This document shows positions 49,514-57,799 of a stretch of 64,000 bases of DNA, in pieces. This stretch comes from Agromyces seonyuensis (GTDB lineage: Bacteria > Actinomycetota > Actinomycetes > Actinomycetales > Microbacteriaceae), in the NCBI RefSeq assembly GCF_009789225.1, contig NZ_WSTA01000006.1:1-64000 (forward strand), in the 5' to 3' direction. Under the pieces are notes generated by a model, which was given only the letters and a program-made list of their open reading frames with translations, was not told the DNA's origin and did not search any database. How positions within the stretch are numbered: position 1 is the stretch's first letter; every line of letters begins with the position of its first letter. The position numbers were made by a program, and so were the translations under genes.

Positions 49514-52134
49514 CAGTCGCCTCTCGTCTCTTCACCGCGACGCGCAAGCTCGGCCGCTGCCTCACGATACGACAGCGATCCCGTCGAGCTGTAGTCGTAG
49601 CTGATCACGCTCTGCCCGTAACTCGGCGCCTCGGAGACACGAACCGATCGGGGAATGATCGTCTCGAGCGTCTGCTCCGGGAAGTGCTCGCGGACCTCCT
49701 GCGCGACCTGCTGCGCAAGATTCGTGCGGGAGTCGTACATCGTGAGCAGGATCGTCGAGAGCCGAAGGTCGTTGTTCAGATGCTTCTGGATCAGATCGAT
49801 GTTGCTGAGGAGCTGCGAGAGGCCTTCGAGTGCGTAGTACTCGCACTGGATGGGGATGAGCACTTCGCGTGCTGCCACGAATGCGTTGATCGTGAGGAGG
49901 CCGAGCGACGGCGGGCAGTCGATGAACACGTACTGGAACGGCTCGTCCACGTTCGCCAGATAGGCATCGAGTGCGCGGCGGAGGCGCTGCTCGCGTGCTA
50001 CGAGCGAGACGAGCTCGATCTCGGCGCCGGCGAGATGGATCGTCGCGGGAACGCAGAAGAGTCGCTCGTGCTCGGTCGAGGGGTGCACGACTTCAGCGAG
50101 GGGGAGATCGTTGACGAGCACTTCGTAGACGCTCTGCATGTCCGAGCGATGCTCGACGCCGAGTGCGGTCGATGCGTTGCCCTGCGGGTCGAGATCGATG
50201 ACCAGCACCCTCGCACCGGCACGCGCGAGGGCTGCAGCCAGGTTGACCGCAGTCGTGGTCTTCCCGACGCCGCCCTTCTGGTTCGAGATGGTGAAGATTC
50301 GAGCCTGTTGCGGCAGCGGCAGCTGCTCACGTTCGAGCGCCATCCGGCGTCGAGTCTCGTCGGCGAGTGCGTCGGCCAGGGGAGTGCCTCCATATCGGGG
50401 CGATGTTTCACGTGAAACATCGGCGGGGGGTGGAACCTCGGGAGCGAGCCGTCGGGTGCCGGGGGGTGCAGTGTGCGCGCGAAGATCCGCATCCAGCATG
50501 CGGCCACCGGTCGCTTCCGACGTCGGCACCGCCGCGGCTTGGTCAGCGGCCGCGGTCTCGGATGTCATCGGAGGCGGCGGGGTGACGAGGAACTGATCGA
50601 CTGCCGACGCTGACGCAGACGCCGACTCGGACGAAGCAGGGCCATCCGCCACCGCAAGAGCCGCCTCGCTCTCAGCATCGACCTCGCCGGCCGGTTCTTC
50701 GCCGTCGCCTTCGCCCCCAGTGCCGTCGGACTCAACGCCGTCAGGCTCACGGTCTCCGACCTCGAGGCCGTCGGACTCAGCAGTGTCGGATTCAGCGGCG
50801 TCAGCCGCACGGTCGTCGCCGTCTCCGACGCCGCCAGGCCCAAGGCCACCAGACTCAGCACCGTCGGCCCCATCGTCTCCGTACTCGTTGTCGCCAGACT
50901 CAGCGGTCGCCCAGTCCTGACCCGTCTGCTCCGAGTGCGTGGCCGTCGCGGCATGCGGAGTCGCCGCTTCCTCGAGCGTCTGACTCGCATTGCCGTCGGT
51001 CGCGTCCATGGGACGGGGGGCCCACAGGTCCCGATCGCTCGCCTGGATCGCCGTCCATTCCGCGCCCGACGTCTCGACCCCCTCGTCGACGCCGGCTTCC
51101 TCACCGGTGTCGTCGCCCGCGGAACTCCACGCGTTCGCTTGGTCGGCATGCTCGGTCTCGTCGGTCGCGGAGGCGTCCACATGGGGTTCGACTTCGGGAG
51201 TCGCATCCAATACACCACTCACGTCAGCCTCGCTTGCCGCAAACGGTGCATCGGAGACAGTGTCGTCGTCTTCGCTGTCGGCAATGTCGACACCGACCGC
51301 GAGAATTCCATCCGTGACGGTCGACGAGGGAGCAGTGAGCTTCAGTCGCTCTTCGCGTTCGAACATGAACTCGGATCCGACCTCGGACTCAGGCCGAGCA
51401 CCGTCCTCGGCGTCCACGTCGACGACCGCGTCCAGTTCAGGCTCGTTCCGCTGCTCGACCGTCTGTTCGGTAGTCGCGACGCGGACGTCTCCAGCAGGAG
51501 CAGGGTCGACTCCGGCCTCCGAGACAGCTTCGATCTCGGACTCCGCCGGGTCCTGAGTCGGCGCGGCTTCCTGCGCGTCGCCTTCTCGAGGCGGGGCATC
51601 TCGCCATTGCGCCAGCGGGTCGAATCCAGAAGCGAAGTCGTCACCCGCGTCGTCGAGAGCAGCCGCAGTCGCTGCATCCCAGTCGATGCGAGCAGCTGGG
51701 CTGCGCTGTCCGTCAGCTCGAACCGAGTATCCGTTCAGTACCTGCGGCTCATGACGGTAGGTACCGTCGATCAACTCGGCATAGTGCTCTGTGGGGTCTG
51801 CACCGGCCCACACCTCAGCTCGACGCACCGGGTCGTTCGTCTCCCCGTACGGAGTGGGGGAGTGGTGTGACGACCGCTGAGGTGCATCGTCAACCTCCGT
51901 CTCGCTTCCCGTCACAGCGATGACGACCGGTGCCGAGGCACTCGCCGGTTCACTTGCCGACTGGACCGGGGGCCTCGAAGCGATCACCGGCGGCGCGGGT
52001 GCGGACGAATCCGGCTGCATCGCCCCTTCGGTGGCCGACTTCGACGAGGCAGTTTGTGCGAGGGTCGTCGGCGACTCATCCGCCGGCCGACGGCTCCGCC
52101 TGCGGAACCATCCGCGACCGCCGTCACCCGCCAT
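49513..52134 (-). CDS. parA: ParA chromosome-partitioning ATPase with a very long acidic N-terminal extension
   Basis: 873-residue protein. The C-terminal 263 residues (49516-50304) are a complete ParA: ISNQKGGVGKTTTAVNLAAA with the deviant Walker A, IDLDPQGN, YVFIDCPPSLGLLTINAFVA and TILLTMYDSRTNLAQQVAQE. The first 610 residues are low-complexity, acidic and rich in Ala, Asp, Glu, Ser and Gly, with a basic start WFRRRSRRPADES and few aromatic residues. GGAAGGGG lies seven bases before ATG 52134, and no internal start near the ATPase domain has a ribosome site, so the fusion is probably real. A parS site is in the coding DNA. A TTG at 52173 in frame is less likely. Confidence 0.88.
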   Translation of the reverse strand: MAGDGGRGWFRRRSRRPADESPTTLAQTASSKSATEGAMQPDSSAPAPPVIASRPPVQSASEPASASAPVVIAVTGSETEVDDAPQRSSHHSPTPYGETNDPVRRAEVWAGADPTEHYAELIDGTYRHEPQVLNGYSVRADGQRSPAARIDWDAATAAALDDAGDDFASGFDPLAQWRDAPPREGDAQEAAPTQDPAESEIEAVSEAGVDPAPAGDVRVATTEQTVEQRNEPELDAVVDVDAEDGARPESEVGSEFMFEREERLKLTAPSSTVTDGILAVGVDIADSEDDDTVSDAPFAASEADVSGVLDATPEVEPHVDASATDETEHADQANAWSSAGDDTGEEAGVDEGVETSGAEWTAIQASDRDLWAPRPMDATDGNASQTLEEAATPHAATATHSEQTGQDWATAESGDNEYGDDGADGAESGGLGPGGVGDGDDRAADAAESDTAESDGLEVGDREPDGVESDGTGGEGDGEEPAGEVDAESEAALAVADGPASSESASASASAVDQFLVTPPPPMTSETAAADQAAAVPTSEATGGRMLDADLRAHTAPPGTRRLAPEVPPPADVSRETSPRYGGTPLADALADETRRRMALEREQLPLPQQARIFTISNQKGGVGKTTTAVNLAAALARAGARVLVIDLDPQGNASTALGVEHRSDMQSVYEVLVNDLPLAEVVHPSTEHERLFCVPATIHLAGAEIELVSLVAREQRLRRALDAYLANVDEPFQYVFIDCPPSLGLLTINAFVAAREVLIPIQCEYYALEGLSQLLSNIDLIQKHLNNDLRLSTILLTMYDSRTNLAQQVAQEVREHFPEQTLETIIPRSVRVSEAPSYGQSVISYDYSSTGSLSYREAAAELARRGEETRGD
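50404..50419. other. parS site (perfect) inside parA
   Basis: TGTTTCACGTGAAACA in coding sequence, where it encodes part of DVSRETS just before the ATPase domain. Confidence 0.95.
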
Positions 52135-52389
52135 CTCGCTGCCCCTTCCGACCGCTTCGTCGGACCTGCTCAACGAGCATCCGACACGCTACCCAAGACT
52201 ATCCGTCGACCGACGACACACCGATGACCGACGTCGGCGCGGATGGCCTCGACCCGTTCTCAACTGTGGAGGACGGATGTGGAGAACGTCTTCGCCCTCC
52301 GTGGACACGTTCGGACTTCACCATGGGCCGTCACCCCCAGAACGCTGGAAACCTGCGGAACAGCCGCGTTGGGAGCCGATCCGCCCGAC

Positions 52390-52472
52390 TTATGCACAGA
52401 TCGAGCCTCGAGTTATGCACAGACCTGTGGAGAACTCCCGTGGATAATCCTGTGGAGAACTGCTGTGTATAA
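52390..52472. promoter_or_regulatory. DnaA-box cluster upstream of parA
   Basis: Four sites in 83 bp. TTATGCACA at 52390-52398 and at 52413-52421 and, on the other strand, TGTGTATAA at 52464-52472 match TTATNCACA exactly; CGTGGATAA at 52439-52447 has one mismatch. They lie 260-340 bp upstream of the parA start. Confidence 0.8.
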
Positions 52473-52888
52473 GTGCGTGGCTCGCGTCATCAGCTGGACC
52501 GTTTCGCACCTTCGCCGCCTCGACCGACTCCATTGAACACCCTGATCTCACAGGTCCACTGCAGCGCACGGGGGCAAAGCGAACCCGCTCCACCGTGCCG
52601 ACCGACTGATCGACCGCGCGCCACATCGAGGCCTCTAGTAGTCCGTCGACGTCCGGCGCGACTGAGCGTCAAGAGCACGCGCGAGAGCAACGCGTATCGC
52701 GGGTCTGTTCGCGTGCCGATGGGACGGCTTGGCTGGGAGCAGCGCAGTCAGGGGAGAACCCTCCAGCACGACAGCCTGCTCGCGAAGTGGGGAATCGTCC
52801 GAGGGAAGCCCTGGCAACTCGATGCTGCGGAACCCGAGGCTTCGGAAGCGATCTCGAGTCGAGTGGGAGGACGTCAGGACGCGCCGGG

Positions 52889-52904
52889 TGTTTCACGTGA
52901 AACA
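52889..52904. other. parS site (perfect) in the rsmG-parA spacer
   Basis: TGTTTCACGTGAAACA in non-coding sequence. Confidence 0.95.
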
Positions 52905-53041
52905 TCGCCGAATCCGTTCGACGGGCCCGTCCTCGCACCACCGCGTCGAAGGCTGCCCTGACCGTGACGGACCGATGCGCGAACTCCGCAACTCCGGCGC
53001 GAAACTACGAGACCAGGGCAGCGACGAAGAGGCTCGGAAGA

Positions 53042-53083
53042 GGAAGCAGAGGTGGAAGAGGATCGGAAGTGGAAGCAGAGGTG
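53042..53083 (+). repeat. 13-bp direct repeat in a purine-rich tract
   Basis: GGAAGCAGAGGTG occurs at 53042-53054 and at 53071-53083 (period 29 bp). The surrounding 60 bases are almost all A and G on the + strand. This asymmetric tract stands out from the local sequence. Confidence 0.7.
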
Positions 53084-54205
53084 CGCGGGGGACGCGAGGC
53101 TTCGAGAAGGTGCCGGCGACAACATCCCCAGGACACCGCCGCCGAGAATGCAATCGCCACAGACCCGGGGGGCATCAGCGGCAGGCAGACTCAGGAACGT
53201 GCGTCGGGAAGTCGTAACAATGTCCGGCCGACACCGTCAACCAGCCCCGAACCTCCTACCGCCTCGGTCGCCAGGACCCCGTCAGACGGCTTCCCTCGGC
53301 GGGCCCCGGCGGCTTCCCTCGGATGACTCCCGCGTCCGGCTCGCCCTCACGTCTCCCGACGAAGCCACCGCCCGACGACGACAAGCAGTAGTGAGCCGCT
53401 CGGCGACCAGTGACGAACTGGACCACTGCGACGACCCATCCGGCCTCAGCGCACTCAGGGAGATCCCGCATGGGCGGAGACGGGTGTTCAGGAGCCGCAA
53501 GCGCACGTCTCACCTGAACTGCCGGACTCTCGCTCCAAGCACCTCGACCCGCGAGGGGCTCCCTGCAGGAGCAGCGAGCAGAGCTGGTTTCAGGTCAGTC
53601 CCCCCACGTGACGACCGAGGATGCAGGATTCGTACCCTCCCCAGTAGGGCCTTGCCGACGCCGCCGAGCCAGGTCGATTCCGAAACTCATCCCGGCTGAC
53701 AACCGTGAACCGAGAGTTCGCTCCGGCCCTCCGCCTACGGCGCCCCATCGGGATCCCTCCGAGCATCACCGCCGAGGAAGCGCGAAGCAGCGCCTCGGCA
53801 GGCTCGCGGAGACGGCTCGGCAGTACCGCGAACCGTCGCACGGGCGATGCGATTCACGCCCTCCGACGGACCCCGCCGGCAACGGGATGAGCCGGTCGTG
53901 CTGCGCGGCAGCGTGCGGTGATCAGACTGAGCTTCACCGCATCGACGAGACACCAAACGCACGCAGCGCAGGCATCCGAAGCGCGAGAGAGCTAGACCGC
54001 CGGCTGCCGCCCTTGCCCAGCAACCGCACTCCATGCCGGCGACGACCGTCCGGAGCCAACGCGCGGTGAGGACGCCGCCCACCGACGGACGTGACGGCGA
54101 AGCTACGAACGGCACCCGCGTGACTCCCGACCACAGCGAGCCGACCTCGGCGCGAGCCAACAGAGCCGCCCTGCGTCACCCAGACGAACCTGCCCGAACG
54201 AACGA

Positions 54206-54239
54206 CGAAGGCCGCATCCCTCGCGGGACACGGCCTTCG
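54206..54239 (-). terminator. rsmG terminator
   Basis: Nine-base outer stem (CGAAGGCCG with its inverse), CA bulges and an inner TCCC/GGGA hairpin with a TCGC loop, 12 bp after the rsmG stop; GTCGTTCGTT follows on the minus strand. Confidence 0.8.
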
Positions 54240-54251
54240 AAAAGCCGGTGC

Positions 54252-54926
54252 TCAGTGCACGATCGCGCGGAACACTCGCGTGAGTTCGGCCTCCGGGACG
54301 ATGCCTTCACCGAGGACCAGAACCTCGGGCTCAGTCACCCGGTACTTGCGGAACACCTTGGCGGCGGCGTCGATCTCGCGCTCCACGCTCGAGCCCTTCA
54401 TCAGCACGAGCTCGCCGCCATCCTTCAGCAGGGGAGCGGTGATCGGGATCAACGTGCGAAGCGCGCTGACCGCGCGCGCCGTGACCTGCGTGAAGGAGTC
54501 ATCCATTCGCGCTTCCTCGGAGCGAGCACGGACGACGGTCACGTTCTGCAGTCCGAGTTCCGCGACCTGCCGCTCGAGCCACGCCACGCGCCGCTCCATG
54601 GGCTCGATCAGCACGAAGTCGACATCAGGACGCTGGATCGCCAGCACCAGGCCGGGCAGGCCGGCGCCGCTGCCGACGTCGGCAACACGGCCCGGCCGGA
54701 GCAGCGGAGCGACGAGCCCGCTGTTCAGAAGGTGTCGCGTCCACAGGCGGGGGAGTTCGAGCGGGCCGATCAGCCCGAGCTCCTCGCCGTGCTTCGTCAA
54801 CGCCGCGGCGAACGCACGAACGCCGTCGATGTGTTCGCCGAAGAACTCAGCAGCCGCGGCAGGCTCGGCTTCGACGACCGCCGGAGCGGCGACCTGGGCC
54901 GCCTCCGGCTGCTCGACGTCACTCAT
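54252..54926 (-). CDS. rsmG: 16S rRNA (guanine-527-N7)-methyltransferase RsmG
   Basis: 224 residues. After an Ala/Glu/Pro-rich 28-residue leader come RLWTRHLLNSGLVAPLL, the SAM site VADVGSGAGLPGLVLAI, FVLIEPMERRVAWLERQVAE and ARAVSALRTLIPITAPLL. It methylates G527 of 16S rRNA, a position linked to streptomycin sensitivity. It is separated from the jag gene by 30 bp holding a parS site. Confidence 0.95.
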   Translation of the reverse strand: MSDVEQPEAAQVAAPAVVEAEPAAAAEFFGEHIDGVRAFAAALTKHGEELGLIGPLELPRLWTRHLLNSGLVAPLLRPGRVADVGSGAGLPGLVLAIQRPDVDFVLIEPMERRVAWLERQVAELGLQNVTVVRARSEEARMDDSFTQVTARAVSALRTLIPITAPLLKDGGELVLMKGSSVEREIDAAAKVFRKYRVTEPEVLVLGEGIVPEAELTRVFRAIVH

Positions 54927-54940
54927 GCGCGCATCCAGTC

Positions 54941-54956
54941 CGTTTCACGTGAAACA
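54941..54956. other. parS site (15 of 16) between jag and rsmG
   Basis: CGTTTCACGTGAAACA; only the first base differs from the consensus. It fills most of the 30-bp intergenic gap. Confidence 0.85.
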
Positions 54957-55460
54957 TCACGCGGTGCGCGAGATGACCGTGTGGCGGTCTGCGCCTTCGC
55001 CGCGGGACTCCGAGTGGAACCCGTGCTCGGCGACCAGGTCGTGCACGAGCTTGCGCTCGTACGAAGACATCGGGGGGAGTGCCGCCTCAGTCGCGCCCGC
55101 TTCGAGCTTCTCGACCGCGCGATCGACGATGCGTCCGAGCTCCGACTTGCGCGCGTCGCGCGAGCCGCCGATGTCGAGGATGAGGCGCGAGAACGAACCG
55201 GTCTTCGCCTGGACGGCGAGACGCGTGAGCTCCTGCAACGCACCGACGGTCTCGGGCTTCGAGAGCACTGCGAGGTTGGCGCCGGACGTGGCATTGACCG
55301 ACAGGTAGGCGCGTCCGTTCCGAGCGTCGATGTCGATGTCACCGTCGAGATCGGCGATGTCCAACAGCTCCTCGATGTAGTCGGCGGCGATGTCGCCTTC
55401 CGCTTCGAGCTGCGAGAGGTCCGTGGTCTCCGGCTGGGCTTCGGCCTGGATGTCCGTCAT
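54957..55460 (-). CDS. jag: Jag/KhpB-type RNA-binding protein (KH and R3H domains)
   Basis: 167 residues. AADYIEELLDIADLDGDIDI leads into the KH-like domain with GSFSRLILDIGGSRDARKSE; the R3H part is LPPMSSYERKLVHDLVAEHG followed by SRGEGADRHTVISRTA. It binds RNA and in other bacteria works with KhpA. The ATG at 55460 is chosen; a GTG at 55469 overlaps the yidC stop (GTGA) and would add three residues. Same operon as yidC. Confidence 0.92.
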   Translation of the reverse strand: MTDIQAEAQPETTDLSQLEAEGDIAADYIEELLDIADLDGDIDIDARNGRAYLSVNATSGANLAVLSKPETVGALQELTRLAVQAKTGSFSRLILDIGGSRDARKSELGRIVDRAVEKLEAGATEAALPPMSSYERKLVHDLVAEHGFHSESRGEGADRHTVISRTA

Positions 55461-55465
55461 GTCGT

Positions 55466-56470
55466 TCACTTCCCGGTGTCGTTCGTGCCGTCGGCCGCGG
55501 CCGGCCGGCCGGTCGTGCCCTGCTGCTTCTTCGCGCGTGCCTTGCTCATCGGCTGCTGACGCTGCGTCGGCTTCTTCTCTTCGAGGACGATCGTCGGGCC
55601 CCCGGCGCCCTCGTCGACGACGAGCTTGCCCTTGCGGGCGAGACGCTCCTCGCGCTCCTTCGCCGCCTGGCTACCGGGCGTGGGCATGTTGCGGATCACG
55701 AGGAACTGCTGACCCATGGTCCAGAAGTTCGTGGTGAGCCAGTAGAACATCACGCCGAGCGGGAAGGCGACGCCGGAGAAGAGGAACACGAAGGGGAGCA
55801 GGTAGAGGAGGATGCGCTGCTGCCGGAACATCGGGCTCGCCTTGGTCTCCTCGGACATGTTCTTGGAGACGATCTGGAGCTGCGTGATGAACTGCGACGC
55901 GGTCATCAGCACGATCATCGTGACGGCGATCGCGATGACCTGCCACGGGCCGCCCTCATTGACGGCCTTGACGAGCGTCGAACTGAGGGGCGCACCCAGG
56001 AACTCGGCGTGCGCGAAGGACTGCGCGAGATCCTGCGAGAGGAGGCCGACGCCGGCAGTGCCCTTGTTGTACGCGTCGTTCAGCACCGAGAAGAGGCCGA
56101 AGAAGATCGGCATCTGGATGAGGAGCGGCAAGCACGAGGAGAGCGGGTTGGTCCCGGTCTGCTGGTAGAGCGCCATCGTCTCCTTGGACATCGCCTCGCG
56201 GGAGAACTGGTCGTTCTTCCCGCGGTACTTGTCCTGGATCTTCTTCAGCTGCGGCGCGACCTCGAGCATGCGGCGCTGGTTCTTGATCTGCTTCACGAAG
56301 AGCGGGATCAGGGCGGCGCGCACGACGACCACGAGGCCGACGATCGAGAGCACCCACGTCACACCGCTGTCCGGGTCCATCCCGAAGAACGTCCACATGG
56401 AGTGGAAGGAGACGAGGAGCAACTCGATGGCCCATTTGATGGGCCAGAGAATGATGCCGATGAAGTCCAT
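55466..56470 (-). CDS. yidC: membrane protein insertase YidC
   Basis: 334-residue Gram-positive-type YidC (Oxa1 family) that inserts proteins into the membrane with or without Sec. It starts MDFIGIILWPIKWAIELLLV and has the pore region IVGLVVVVRAALIPLFVKQI, VMFYWLTTNFWTMGQQFLVI near the end, and a basic tail with TQRQQPMSKARAKKQQG. Five membrane segments are expected. No lipobox is present. It lies nine bases after yidD. Confidence 0.96.
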   Translation of the reverse strand: MDFIGIILWPIKWAIELLLVSFHSMWTFFGMDPDSGVTWVLSIVGLVVVVRAALIPLFVKQIKNQRRMLEVAPQLKKIQDKYRGKNDQFSREAMSKETMALYQQTGTNPLSSCLPLLIQMPIFFGLFSVLNDAYNKGTAGVGLLSQDLAQSFAHAEFLGAPLSSTLVKAVNEGGPWQVIAIAVTMIVLMTASQFITQLQIVSKNMSEETKASPMFRQQRILLYLLPFVFLFSGVAFPLGVMFYWLTTNFWTMGQQFLVIRNMPTPGSQAAKEREERLARKGKLVVDEGAGGPTIVLEEKKPTQRQQPMSKARAKKQQGTTGRPAAADGTNDTGK

Positions 56471-56479
56471 GGGCGGGGA

Positions 56480-56893
56480 TCAGTCCTTTCGGGACAGTGC
56501 GGGGGAGTCGGTGAGCCGAGCGGAGGTCGGGTGCTCGTGCAGGTCTGTACCCGTGTGGTGGTGGTGCCCGGTCGCATGATGATCGGCGGGGACGCCCTCG
56601 CCGGGCACCACGAAACCGAACGGGGTGATGCGCAACGGGCCGCGCCGACCGGTGCGCACCTCGTCGATGCCGCCGCGCGCGAAGGGGTTGCAGCGAAGGA
56701 TGCGCCAGAGCGTCAGACCGCTGCCGACGAGGACGCCGCGTTGCTGCACCGATCCGAGCCCGTAGGCCGAGCACGACGGGTAGTAGCGGCAGACGTCGCC
56801 GTAGAGCGGCGAGATGAGCTTCCGGTAGCCGACGAGCAGCACGACCGCGAGATTCCGCGGGAGATACGCGACCGTCGACAGCATGCTGCGCAT
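56480..56893 (-). CDS. yidD: membrane protein insertion efficiency factor YidD with His-rich tail
   Basis: 137 residues. The family core is LVGYRKLISPLYGDVCRYYP followed by SCSAYGLGSVQQRG and WRILRCNPFARGGIDEV, with its cysteines in place. The family is usually 70-90 residues; here a further ~55 residues follow, including DHHATGHHHHTGTDLHEHP. The His-rich end might bind metal, but this is a guess. Gap of three bases after rnpA. Confidence 0.93.
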   Translation of the reverse strand: MRSMLSTVAYLPRNLAVVLLVGYRKLISPLYGDVCRYYPSCSAYGLGSVQQRGVLVGSGLTLWRILRCNPFARGGIDEVRTGRRGPLRITPFGFVVPGEGVPADHHATGHHHHTGTDLHEHPTSARLTDSPALSRKD

Positions 56894-56896
56894 GAG

Positions 56897-57244
56897 TCAG
56901 TGCTCTTCCGTGCGGACCGTGCGTTGCCCGGTCTTCTGCACATCGCGCTCGAGGGCATCCCACCCGGCGTCAGCGGCGGAGGGCAGCGCCCGGAAGACGA
57001 CATCGACGCCGGAGAAGCCGGCGTCGACGAGACCGCGGCTGGCCGCCTTCAGGCGTCGCCGAACGGAGTTACGACAAACGGCGTTGCCGACCTTCTTCGA
57101 AACGATGAATCCGAAGCGGGCCGGAACGCCGGTGCCGGTGATGCGGTAGTAGCTCACGATGTGCGCGCCTCCGGACCGTGCGCCTCGGCGGACGAGGACG
57201 CGATAGTCCTCGGCGCTCGTGAGACGGTTGGCCCTGGCGAGCAC
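56897..57244 (-). CDS. rnpA: ribonuclease P protein component
   Basis: 115-residue protein subunit of RNase P, which trims the 5' end of tRNA precursors. The RNR signature is in GNAVCRNSVRRRLKAASRGL. GTG start at 57244, six bases after the rpmH stop. Confidence 0.95.
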   Translation of the reverse strand: MLARANRLTSAEDYRVLVRRGARSGGAHIVSYYRITGTGVPARFGFIVSKKVGNAVCRNSVRRRLKAASRGLVDAGFSGVDVVFRALPSAADAGWDALERDVQKTGQRTVRTEEH

Positions 57245-57250
57245 CGAGGC

Positions 57251-57388
57251 TCAGGCGGAGAGCTCGGTGCGGCCCTTGCTGCGGCGGGCCGAGAGAATGG
57301 CGCGGCCGGCGCGGGTGCGCATGCGCAGGCGGAAGCCGTGCTTCTTGGCGCGGCGGCGGTTGTTGGGCTGGAACGTGCGCTTGGTCAT
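57251..57388 (-). CDS. rpmH: 50S ribosomal protein L34
   Basis: 45 residues, too short for most gene finders: [20 protein letters not shown], then [20 protein letters not shown] and TELSA. First gene of the rpmH-rnpA-yidD-yidC-jag-rsmG operon, running away from dnaA as in most bacteria. Confidence 0.97.
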   Translation of the reverse strand: MTKRTFQPNNRRRAKKHGFRLRMRTRAGRAILSARRSKGRTELSA

Positions 57389-57799
57389 TTCGTGCTCCGA
57401 ACGGGGGTTTTGTCCTCGGATCGCACAACTGCAGCGGCGGCCCGGGAAACTTCAGCGCCCTGGTTGGGCGTGGGTCAACCTCATTACCCTACGGCATGAC
57501 GCCCTGGCGGACAAAGCCCGGCGGCGCCGAAACCATCGATTATCGCCCGATACTCAGCATCCGCTCGCCGCGACACGCATCGGTCCACAGGCTGTGCGCG
57601 AGTTATTTGGCCGGAGGGTCGCACTCCGATACGTTGTCAGTCCGAGTTATCCCCAACCTGTTCCGCGAGATTCCGCCGGTTTCCCGGCTTCGCCTGCGGT
57701 GGCGGTGGATAACAGTGTGGATGAATCGAGCTCGTGCCGCTCGCTGCATCGTCGGGGGAACGATGAGCGGCGCGACATGACGTAGGGATGCGGGGAACG
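57389..57799. promoter_or_regulatory. rpmH-dnaA spacer
   Basis: 411 bp without a gene. TTATCCCCA (57647-57655) and, on the other strand, GGTGGATAA (57704-57712) are DnaA boxes with one mismatch each, suitable for autoregulation of dnaA. A minus-strand TAGGGT near 57487-57492 may be the rpmH -10. Confidence 0.65.

Larger units (their letters stand above)
52135..54205. other. 2.1-kb stretch without a recognisable gene between rsmG and parA
   Basis: No frame in either strand gives a product that resembles a protein; the longest are Arg/Ser/Pro-rich shadows. It holds the parA promoter region, a DnaA-box cluster (52390-52472), a perfect parS site (52889-52904) and a purine-rich direct repeat near 53042-53083. 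Composition is high-GC like its surroundings but with a larger share of stop codons in all frames. Confidence 0.6.

Noticed and set aside
50935-51870. 311-codon open frame on the + strand opposite the ParA extension
   Set aside because: No ribosome site or motif; the opposite frame is continuous with ParA and has a strong start signal.
52473-52961. 162-codon open frame in the rsmG-parA spacer
   Set aside because: Arginine/serine/proline-rich, crosses the parS site, no start signal and no resemblance to a protein family.
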